IMG/VR virus record: IMGVR_UViG_3300037189_023253
Span: 38,608-102,607 of that record
Direction: 5' to 3' (one strand)
Length of the DNA stretch: 64,000 bases
Source: a virus
Of this stretch, positions 55,480 to 62,833 are shown piece by piece (position 1 is the first letter of the stretch; each line of letters starts with the position of its first letter). Under the pieces are notes generated by a model. That model did no database searches. It had not been told where the DNA came from and worked only from the letters and a program-made list of their open reading frames with translations. A program made the position numbers and the translations under genes.

Positions 55480-55933
55480 TGGCGTTGCTCATGTAAAAGC
55501 TATGTTGATCAGCATTTGGCCAGTTAATGGTAACATGCCCGTCTAACACTTCAAATTCTCGGAGATTCCATGTTTTTATCAACCATGATGGGGCATTTTT
55601 TAGCGTTGCAAACAGATTCGCAACGCTAGGTAGATTTTCCATTCGGACCACAATTGTATCATTGGATACGACGATCTCTGCGTTATCCGGAATTATCTCG
55701 GCTTCGCGTAGATTCCAAAATTCAGGTAATACAGGTTCCTCATTTAACGGTCGCAGACAATATACACCGTTGTCCTCAATGACCGTAAATCCGACCATTC
55801 GTAAATCACCGGACATAAAGGATTCGGCTAGTGATCTGGGTATTTCCGCAGAAACAATGCCAGTTGGTTTTTCCCAGAATATACCGGTAAGGTCGCCGGT
55901 CTCTGGATTGAAACATGCCCACGCATTATCCAC
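55469..55933 (-). CDS. unknown protein within glycosyltransferase cluster
   Basis: The 154-residue protein has no obvious enzyme motif. MDNAWACFNPETGDLTGIFWEK at the start and two tryptophan-containing leucine-rich patches (FWNLREAEIIPDNAEI and TWNLREFEVLDG) look like an internal repeat. It overlaps both neighbours, so it is tightly linked with glycosyltransferase-like genes. It may be an adaptor or fibre-associated protein. Confidence 0.55.
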   Translation of the reverse strand: MDNAWACFNPETGDLTGIFWEKPTGIVSAEIPRSLAESFMSGDLRMVGFTVIEDNGVYCLRPLNEEPVLPEFWNLREAEIIPDNAEIVVSNDTIVVRMENLPSVANLFATLKNAPSWLIKTWNLREFEVLDGHVTINWPNADQHSFYMSNANEE

Positions 55934-56807
55934 GGCCGACTAGCCTTTCATATACATGTATCATGTCATCAGTTAACCATTCCTTGATATGATAGTGCAG
56001 TGGATATACCTGCCGATGATTACCAATTTTGCATTCAGCATTTGGTGTAAAAAACGTTCGAAGATATTGCTGCCAATCCTCGGATATCGAATGATTGTTC
56101 CAACCTTGCAACTGGCTTTTCATGTGCGTGAATGTAGGTACCATATGGGGTGTATAATCATTTTGATCGATGTCCGTTAATTTCATCGCCAGGGCAAATA
56201 TCACATCGGTGCTGGGATTTGTTGGGCGATAGCTAGCATGGAAAAATTGATCAAAAAACGTTTCCCAGTTCCAGCTTATAATCTTAGCAAGATCGAACAC
56301 CTCATATGCTGCATCGGTCTTGCGAAAATATCCCAACCCTGTATAGATGTTTGGAAGCTTATCCTTGGTAAAAAGCTTTCGATAGTAGTCGCTGGTTATG
56401 TTTAGACCTTTCCAATCTTTCACCACATTGGTCCATACGACATCCCTGGGTTGATTCGCAAGAGCTGACCACCACTCGCTAATATCCGTAAAGAACAGCA
56501 TGTCGCTTTCGACCTTAATGGTTTCGTCGTATGGGCTCATCCATATGGATTTCCATTCATTCTCCAGCTTCCACTCGCTTGCAGCAGCCTGATCTCCCCA
56601 GGGTATCTCCACAATGTTATCAAACGCCCATGCATATTTCTCATCGACCTCGGTGCCAGGAGTTATTGCCACGGTTAGGTAGGGTACCTCTCGCTGGCTG
56701 TGCTTAAGGCTTAAGGCAAGACCGTATGCAAGCCTAACATAGTCAACCTTGCTGTTATTTTGTGCAATGGTAAAAAATCCCTGCTTTCTCGCATTAATTG
56801 GTCGCAT
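55926..56807 (-). CDS. GT8-like glycosyltransferase-related protein (A)
   Basis: The 293-residue protein has a nucleotide-sugar GT-A pattern: LAYGLALSLKHSQREVPYLTVAITP near residues 27-51 (read in parts), WMSPYDETIKVESDMLFF near 89-106 (a D-x-D-like ESD), and a NIYTGLGYFRKTD block near 152-164. The neighbour 56794-57672 has the same blocks. It resembles GT8 proteins, although the DxD is atypical. It overlaps both neighbours, in one operon with the other glycosyltransferase-like genes. Confidence 0.6.
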   Translation of the reverse strand: MRPINARKQGFFTIAQNNSKVDYVRLAYGLALSLKHSQREVPYLTVAITPGTEVDEKYAWAFDNIVEIPWGDQAAASEWKLENEWKSIWMSPYDETIKVESDMLFFTDISEWWSALANQPRDVVWTNVVKDWKGLNITSDYYRKLFTKDKLPNIYTGLGYFRKTDAAYEVFDLAKIISWNWETFFDQFFHASYRPTNPSTDVIFALAMKLTDIDQNDYTPHMVPTFTHMKSQLQGWNNHSISEDWQQYLRTFFTPNAECKIGNHRQVYPLHYHIKEWLTDDMIHVYERLVGRG

Positions 56808-57672
56808 AAGAAATTATCCTCGATGCCATGCGCAAAATGCTCCATTTGTTCATCACATGAACATTCGACATTACCTTGTGCATTTGGTGTTGTCCTTGCT
56901 CGAACTCGCTTAGAAAGATCGCCTGATTATCCTTAAATTCAACCATGTCGTCAAGCTCGGTTGCAACCAACATGTCAGGTTCTGGCAAGCTAATTACCGT
57001 TTGATTTTCCAATTGCCCATTCATCATGTGCAGTGCGATGCTCAATGCATAGTCATTGCGAAAATATCCGCTTGGGGAAAACTGATAGAGATTTCTGTAA
57101 TAGCTGTAATTTTCTTTTACAAATCTCATTAAATCAAACATCGTCTTAGCCCTGTCGGTCTTTTTAAAATAAACCACCGTGGCCCAGTAAAGAGGTATGC
57201 TCATTTCGTTAAATCTAGCATCAAATCCGGCCGAATTAACGGTGTGTCTTAGATCTCGAACCGATTTATTGACCATCAGCTCCTCGACCGACCCCCATGT
57301 TGAATCCAGTGAATTGTCCAGGACCAAGTAATCGGCGTCGATTAGTATCGTCTCATCAAACGGGCTTAATTGAAAACTATCAACTCGATTGGTATTGAAA
57401 TACGGTTGTACTTTGCTGGAGTACCTAGTATCTCGAAAGGTACGACTAGCAGCATCGTAGTCCTTATCGGTTATGATGATGTGATCAAACGCTGAATTGA
57501 TCAACTCTCCACTGTGCTGATTATTCAGCCAATCCAGGGTATCGTTGCTGGTTACGATAGCCGTTTGATTTATCTTTAGATTTTTCTTGATCAAAAGTGC
57601 TGAGCATAATGCCATGGATCCATAGTCAATTTCCATGTTATTGTAAGCATGGAGCAAGTATCCCTGGGTCAT
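56794..57672 (-). CDS. GT8-like glycosyltransferase-related protein (B)
   Basis: The 292-residue protein is the paralogue of the previous one. It has YGSMALCSALLIKKNLKI near residues 17-34, QLSPFDETILIDADYLVLD near 100-118 with D-A-D as a proper DxD, and YWATVVYFKKTDRAKTMFD near 162-180. The intact DxD makes it the better enzyme candidate of the pair. It overlaps the previous gene by 14 bases and begins one base after the next upstream gene's stop. Confidence 0.65.
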   Translation of the reverse strand: MTQGYLLHAYNNMEIDYGSMALCSALLIKKNLKINQTAIVTSNDTLDWLNNQHSGELINSAFDHIIITDKDYDAASRTFRDTRYSSKVQPYFNTNRVDSFQLSPFDETILIDADYLVLDNSLDSTWGSVEELMVNKSVRDLRHTVNSAGFDARFNEMSIPLYWATVVYFKKTDRAKTMFDLMRFVKENYSYYRNLYQFSPSGYFRNDYALSIALHMMNGQLENQTVISLPEPDMLVATELDDMVEFKDNQAIFLSEFEQGQHQMHKVMSNVHVMNKWSILRMASRIISYATN

Positions 57673-58038
57673 TTAGCTATCCTCTGAAAATATTTCCTTG
57701 AACTGATCCGCAACGCTTCTAGCTGCTTTCAATTTTGTGTATTCAACGTGATAATAATTGTTTGCTTGGAAATACCGATCCATGAGATTCTCATAGAACT
57801 GTTGCAACTCCGCAATCTCAATTGGATTACCGTTGATATCAATAAAAACCGCCGACGATCGGCCAGAATCAATGATCAATTTTACAAAGCTGATCAGCGC
57901 CGGAGAAGATTTAAACAATCCTCCATTGATAGCATATCCAAGCATGCTATCAACCTTGAGCTTGATATTTTCCTTGAGATTGAATAAGCTCAAGCGATAA
58001 TTTGAAAACTCTAGTGCTTTTTGAATTCGTTCGTCCAT
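57673..58038 (-). CDS. phage protein heading the glycosyltransferase cluster
   Basis: The 121-residue protein starts at minus 58038 with AAGGAG upstream. It is helical with ALEFSNYRLSLFNLKENIKL near residues 8-27 and NPIEIAELQQFYENLMDRYF near 70-89. Unknown; similar helical proteins occur near tail genes in T4-like aquatic phages. It leads the run of genes down to 53889. Confidence 0.6.
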   Translation of the reverse strand: MDERIQKALEFSNYRLSLFNLKENIKLKVDSMLGYAINGGLFKSSPALISFVKLIIDSGRSSAVFIDINGNPIEIAELQQFYENLMDRYFQANNYYHVEYTKLKAARSVADQFKEIFSEDS

Positions 58039-58085
58039 GACAGATCTCCTTCCATATTATTATCGCAATCGGTGCGATGACGCAA

Positions 58086-59042
58086 TTAAAGTGGGGTGGT
58101 TGTTGCGTAAATTGGAGATGCCACGGTTAGAACACCGCCGGCTTTTAGCTGGGAAATTGAGCTAGTTAGCGTTCCATCCAGCGTGTACGAGTAAGACACG
58201 CCCGTAGCAAACACCGCTTGGAATCTAATACGAGAACCGTTACCACCATTTACGCCCAGCACGTTTTCTGCCCGAGCCTTAAGAGTGTAGCTTATGTTGC
58301 TGTATCCATATGAATACGAATAGCTACCGCCGGTATGCACAAACAGAGTTTGATAACTTCCGGTTAATCCGTAATACCCTATCGGATAAACGGTACCCCC
58401 GGTTCCGGTGTATGTTGTTGCATTTGATCCAACCTTGATGGTCCCCATGTTGGATAGCATCACCGTCATCGCGTTGTTAATCGCGCTGCTGGTACCGCCG
58501 GTCCTGCTTGCGGCCGCGTAGATCTGCCCACCTGTATTGAAAAAATACCGTGCATCATTCTCGGTTGGAAATGTCACGGTAAATTCGTGCGTAACTTGTG
58601 TTGTCCAAGATGAGGTGCGAGCGCTGCTTAGTTGCGAGGTCAGGGCCATCTGTCCGATTGCATAAAGGGCTCGATTGGAATCAAGCGTAGTTATCAACGT
58701 TGAGAGATCAGGCCGACTGAATGAGCCATTCAGTGCTTGTATCGCATTACCAGCCAGTACAGATGCCGGCAATGTCAGCGCACTACCGGTGTGAGTATTA
58801 ATCAAACCCATGGCCGAAAACAACGAGTTCCATGTGTTTGCTGTCACAACATCGCCAACTGAAACCCCGGTTAGCGGTGTTGAGATCTGGCCGTAACCGC
58901 GGTTACCATATCCGACACCTACCAGGGCAGCTACCTTATTTGCAGCGTTCACTAGGCTTGGATACGGAGAGCTCGGAGCTATCGATCCCCTAAATGCCGT
59001 GAAATCGTCCGCTAATATCAGTTGCCCGGGGCTATAAGTCAT
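58086..59042 (-). CDS. virion structural / tail-fibre-like protein
   Basis: The 318-residue protein is rich in S, T, G, A and Y, with low charge and many short beta segments (for example SYSYSYGYSNISYTLKARAE). Such composition is typical of phage fibres and decorations. An N-terminal SPGQLILADDFTAFRG motif may be the virion-anchoring part. No catalytic motif. It follows the paralogous fibre gene by two bases, so both are in one late operon. Confidence 0.6.
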   Translation of the reverse strand: MTYSPGQLILADDFTAFRGSIAPSSPYPSLVNAANKVAALVGVGYGNRGYGQISTPLTGVSVGDVVTANTWNSLFSAMGLINTHTGSALTLPASVLAGNAIQALNGSFSRPDLSTLITTLDSNRALYAIGQMALTSQLSSARTSSWTTQVTHEFTVTFPTENDARYFFNTGGQIYAAASRTGGTSSAINNAMTVMLSNMGTIKVGSNATTYTGTGGTVYPIGYYGLTGSYQTLFVHTGGSYSYSYGYSNISYTLKARAENVLGVNGGNGSRIRFQAVFATGVSYSYTLDGTLTSSISQLKAGGVLTVASPIYATTTPL

Positions 59043-59043
59043 G

Positions 59044-60198
59044 TTAGTTCTTGCCTACAACGATCTCTATTAAATCAACTCCGTGTGTCGTTTTTTCGAC
59101 AAGGGTTCTGCCAATTATCGCAAGGATTCCAAACGCCGGATCCCACGCACATGCAACACCTTCCATGGAGCTAGCCATCAATCGCTGATGTTTCTTAACC
59201 TGGCCAACGACCTTACATGGTACACGTCCGGTTAATGCAACGGCTGGATGTGTGTCATCGTCCCCGGCACCCGAATTCATCAAGTGTGCGGGTGATGTCG
59301 AAATGACCCCAAACACCGAATCATCACCCGGTTGATTAGATGCAGTAATCTCCTTTGCCCCGCCTAGACACACAACCGTCCCGGATGGATAAACTCGATC
59401 AGCTTCATATCTTTCCGCAAGGTCAGCATACCTTGCTGACGTAGCAACCCCGTCAAACAGAGTTGCATACATGTTAGCAAATCTATAGGTCGAGCTACCC
59501 ATATCATAAACATTGTTTGATATAGGTAGGTTATTTTGATTGTTCTTAAACAGTGCGGTGTCGCCGGTGATACCGACACCCGCTACGTTGGTGTTGAAAT
59601 TGATACCCGGATTAAGCTGCGCGAATCCAGATATTGACGGATTAGGAACGAACGATGCATCCTTGCTGATGATAGCGAAGACGGTATTTCCGATGGTTAT
59701 CCTCCAAATTGGATGATTTGTCGTACCATCAGATATTCTTGCTGAATCAATCCTACTGTAGGTTGGGTTGGTGGGATTCAACGGATCCAAATTATCGCTA
59801 GCCCCCAGTGGACCTAGAAGCAACCAGGCCGTTCCGGACCAAACGTGTAACTGATTTTTGGTTGTATCGTACCAAAGCGCACCGACATTTGAACCAGTGA
59901 TCGGTGCCGTGCTTGATCTGACAACGCCGCCAACTGACACCCATGCTAAGGCTGTTGAGTCGTAGACCTTGATCAATTTTGTCGATGTATCATACCAGAG
60001 CTGACCGTTTGTTGGGTTAGCCGGCGACGATCCAGACGCAAAGTTTTGTAAGATCCACAGAAGATCCTCGTTGACCGGTGCACCGTAATTTACATAGCCT
60101 CGGCCCGGAAACTTTATGCTGGCGCTGGTGGTATCGATACTACCATCAGGGACCGTTGCGAGCAACGTTCCATCGTAGTTATAAATGTTGGTAGCCAT
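59044..60198 (-). CDS. tail-fibre protein with C-terminal chaperone-like domain (paralogue A)
   Basis: The 384-residue protein shares its first 220 residues with the gene 60267-62036: DTTSASIKFPGRGYVNYG, then two GxLWYDTxxxxLxVxxGTxW repeats. After residue about 265 it diverges: ARYADLAERYEADRVYPSG, GDDSVFGVISTSPAHL and TGRVPCKVVGQVKKHQ match the self-cleaving intramolecular chaperone type (Peptidase G2-like) found at phage fibre ends. That domain may trim itself after trimer folding. A GGATAAATA box precedes the gene. Confidence 0.75.
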   Translation of the reverse strand: MATNIYNYDGTLLATVPDGSIDTTSASIKFPGRGYVNYGAPVNEDLLWILQNFASGSSPANPTNGQLWYDTSTKLIKVYDSTALAWVSVGGVVRSSTAPITGSNVGALWYDTTKNQLHVWSGTAWLLLGPLGASDNLDPLNPTNPTYSRIDSARISDGTTNHPIWRITIGNTVFAIISKDASFVPNPSISGFAQLNPGINFNTNVAGVGITGDTALFKNNQNNLPISNNVYDMGSSTYRFANMYATLFDGVATSARYADLAERYEADRVYPSGTVVCLGGAKEITASNQPGDDSVFGVISTSPAHLMNSGAGDDDTHPAVALTGRVPCKVVGQVKKHQRLMASSMEGVACAWDPAFGILAIIGRTLVEKTTHGVDLIEIVVGKN

Positions 60199-60225
60199 TC
60201 GTAATTACCCTTGTCTATGTTGAGT

Positions 60226-60233
60226 TATTTATC
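60226..60233 (-). promoter_or_regulatory. late-type box GATAAATA (minus strand)
   Basis: Reverse complement GGATAAATAAC, 28 bases before the minus-strand start at 60198, with AAGGG between: the normal spacing for a T4-type late gene. Confidence 0.6.
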
Positions 60234-60266
60234 CATGAAGTTTGAACGGTGCGGATGCTGTGACAT

Positions 60267-62036
60267 TTACGCAAGCCGTTCTATCACAACCGTACCGGTC
60301 ATGACGCTGCTCGGCGATGCAGACGGTTCGAACCGAATCACTCCCAGGCTGGTCCACGCTGTTGTGGTATTAAGCCGTGCCGATCCGGAACCTGTACCGA
60401 TTCCATTCAACCACATGCTGTTATTGATGCTTGATCCAAGCGCAATAATCGTCGATGCTTTAATCATCTTAGCCGCTGTATATGTGCTGGCGATAAATTC
60501 CGCCATGAACGGCCCCTTGTCAGATACCGCATCATTTGGTCCATTTACTAAATCAAAATAAAATGCACCAGGCTTTTTGTTGTTCTGAGCAATGGGCGTT
60601 GTGCTAAATCCTCCACTGGCGGTATTCGTCAAGATACCGGTGGTCTCAAACTCATCTGAAATAGCACTCGGTGTCAACACGCTGTTTGGGAACCATTCAA
60701 TGGTAACGTTTGGAGAATTGGTTTGGGTGCATACCAAATAGACCTTATAGATACCCTGGGAGCAAGCGGTGTACAGCGGTAAATTTGTTAGATTGGTAAA
60801 ATTCAATATGATCTTTTGTCCAATAGATAGATTGATGTTCGAAGGCGGAGGTGACGAATTTAGATTATACCCCGTACCCGGGATATAGGCTGTGCTTTGC
60901 ATCGTGCCGTCGCCGAACGTCAACGATCCGGCTGCACCTGCTGCTTGATTCAATCCAATAGACGAGAATCGAACTGAGCTAGCCGGAGCTATGCTTTGCG
61001 GAAGGCTTAATACGGCATTAGCTGTTCCGGTGACGATGACCTGATTCGCCGTGCCGGATATGCTAACTATGTTACCCGTGCTCAATGATACGCCATTGAG
61101 CACTAAGTTTCCGGCATACACGGTTTTCCATTGTTGTGATTGGCTACCAAGATCATATGCTAGATTAGTGTCTGGTATGTTATGTTGATTCGTCCTGAGG
61201 AATTTTGACGCGTCAATGCCGCCCAATTGATCGCTGTTCTGTGCAATGGTAGCTGTACCTGCGGAAGTGGCCACTTCCGCACTGGTTGCTATGCCGTTAA
61301 ATTTAGTAGCATAGACCGTTTTAAAACGACTGCTGCTAGTTCCAAGATCGTATGTATCCGTTGCACTCGGTACATTATCGGAATTGTTTCGAAACAATGT
61401 TAAATCGCCGGTAATGCTAACCCCAGCAACTGATCCATTGAGATTCAGCCCAGGCTTGATCGTCGAAAATCCGGAAATATTTGGAATTGGGATAAATTCG
61501 GTATCAACGCTCATTATAGCAAGCAGGATGCCCCCGAGGCTGAGACGCCATACCGAATGGGTTGTGGTGCCATCCGAAATTCGGGCAGCATCTATCATGT
61601 TATAGGTCGGTATAGCAGGATTAACGGGATCGGTATTGTTAGCACTACCAAGCGGACCAACCAACAACCAAGACGATCCAGAATAGACATTAAGCTGCTT
61701 GTTGACGGTATCAAACCAAAGAGACCCGGAATCAGCCGGCGATACAGGCTGGGTCGGTCCGGTTGATATACCGGTTGCATCCGTCCAATTTGTTCCATCA
61801 AAGACCTTTAGGGACACAGCCGACGTGTCGTACCATGTTTGTCCCAAGGTTGGATTTGTCGGTGGTGTCGATCCTGCAAAATTTTGCATGATCCACAGCA
61901 TGTTTTCATTTACGGCCTCGCCGTAGTTGATATATCCGTAACCGGGAAATTTAATACTCGCGCTGGTAGTATCAATGCGACCATCCGGGACCGTGGTTAG
62001 TTTTGTTCCGTTATAGTTGAATATGTTTGTAGCCAT
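60267..62036 (-). CDS. tail-fibre protein (paralogue B, long form)
   Basis: The 589-residue protein has the same N-terminal domain as 59044-60198 (NIFNYNGTKLTTVPDG, DTTSASIKFPGYGYINYG, then the LWYDT/LWFDT repeat pair), so it probably attaches to the same virion site. Its C-terminal half differs: a beta-rich region with SGTANQVIVTGTANAVLSLPQS and a distinct end without the chaperone-like domain. This looks like a fibre gene duplicated at its anchor and re-equipped at its receptor end. Confidence 0.75.
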   Translation of the reverse strand: MATNIFNYNGTKLTTVPDGRIDTTSASIKFPGYGYINYGEAVNENMLWIMQNFAGSTPPTNPTLGQTWYDTSAVSLKVFDGTNWTDATGISTGPTQPVSPADSGSLWFDTVNKQLNVYSGSSWLLVGPLGSANNTDPVNPAIPTYNMIDAARISDGTTTHSVWRLSLGGILLAIMSVDTEFIPIPNISGFSTIKPGLNLNGSVAGVSITGDLTLFRNNSDNVPSATDTYDLGTSSSRFKTVYATKFNGIATSAEVATSAGTATIAQNSDQLGGIDASKFLRTNQHNIPDTNLAYDLGSQSQQWKTVYAGNLVLNGVSLSTGNIVSISGTANQVIVTGTANAVLSLPQSIAPASSVRFSSIGLNQAAGAAGSLTFGDGTMQSTAYIPGTGYNLNSSPPPSNINLSIGQKIILNFTNLTNLPLYTACSQGIYKVYLVCTQTNSPNVTIEWFPNSVLTPSAISDEFETTGILTNTASGGFSTTPIAQNNKKPGAFYFDLVNGPNDAVSDKGPFMAEFIASTYTAAKMIKASTIIALGSSINNSMWLNGIGTGSGSARLNTTTAWTSLGVIRFEPSASPSSVMTGTVVIERLA

Positions 62037-62066
62037 TTAACAATCATTCCTTATAGAAATCACAGA

Positions 62067-62669
62067 TCACACCGTTTGTATTCTTATGGTATAGACTATG
62101 GCTAGCTGCCGATTCAAACTCTTTTGTACCGGACTAAAAATCACATGGCTAAGCAACCGCCCTTGGGCTGGTCCTCGAGGATCGTATGCTTTCAATCCAA
62201 TTTCATTGAAAACATATGGACCAGTTAATGTGGTTGCATTATCAAATGCATCCTGTCCGGATGGTTCTCCAACTCCAAGATTACAAGTGATGATAACATC
62301 ACTGTATGTCGTACCATTGATGTGTGCGGTGGTAATGTAATTAGAGGACGGGTCTAAATTTAATGGACTAATATCGTCCACACATTTTGAATATGTTTCA
62401 TTATAAAGCTGTGCTGATGCACCGACCACATTTGGTGGGAGATACGTTATGGTACCTGTGCCACTTACCGTCGCAGCACCGTTTCCAAAAACCATGTCTT
62501 GTATCCAGCTATCGGTACGATTTGCGATGGTTCTCGTCAAGCTGATGGAAAAATTTTCATAGTTAATGGCATTGTATTTGTCGACCAGTGTTTCTCCGGT
62601 AGCAACATCCGTTATTAAAACGTGACCTCTTACAAAGCTCGCTAGGGTATCATTCATTTCGTTTCTCAT
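62067..62669 (-). CDS. virion protein with GHVLITDVATGETLVDK motif
   Basis: The 200-residue protein from minus ATG 62669 has RGHVLITDVATGETLVDKYNA near residues 14-34 and INYENFSISLTR. A beta-rich region follows, ending in a conserved-looking YTIRIQTV. Blocks of this type occur in small tail or baseplate proteins of T4-like aquatic phages. Its start codon shares its first base with the stop of the short minus-strand gene 62669-62821, whose end shows the same motif. Confidence 0.6.
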   Translation of the reverse strand: MRNEMNDTLASFVRGHVLITDVATGETLVDKYNAINYENFSISLTRTIANRTDSWIQDMVFGNGAATVSGTGTITYLPPNVVGASAQLYNETYSKCVDDISPLNLDPSSNYITTAHINGTTYSDVIITCNLGVGEPSGQDAFDNATTLTGPYVFNEIGLKAYDPRGPAQGRLLSHVIFSPVQKSLNRQLAIVYTIRIQTV

Positions 62670-62821
62670 CAAGCTCTCTTGTTTACCAACACTTCTCCCG
62701 TAGACACATCGAATATCTTGAGATTACCATAAACCATAACACCAAGTTTTTCATCGGTGCTCGATTCTGGTTGATCCGCTGTGTTAGGAGTCGATCGATC
62801 CTGGCCGTTGTTATTAACCAT
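62669..62821 (-). CDS. 50-residue protein sharing a motif with its neighbour
   Basis: The 50-codon frame from minus ATG 62821 to a stop at 62669-62671 ends GNLKIFDVSTGEVLVNKRA, which matches GHVLITDVATGETLVDKYNA of the next gene in pattern. It is too short for most gene callers. A GGATAAATA late-type box (62826-62833) ends 4 bases before the ATG, with no ribosome site. It could be a small virion protein or a truncated duplicate of the neighbour's N-terminus. Confidence 0.6.
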   Translation of the reverse strand: MVNNNGQDRSTPNTADQPESSTDEKLGVMVYGNLKIFDVSTGEVLVNKRA

Positions 62822-62825
62822 CAGC

Positions 62826-62833
62826 TATTTATC
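62826..62833 (-). promoter_or_regulatory. late-type box GATAAATA (minus strand)
   Basis: Reverse complement GATAAATA lies 4 bases before the minus-strand ATG at 62821, inside the end of the preceding gene. Confidence 0.45.
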
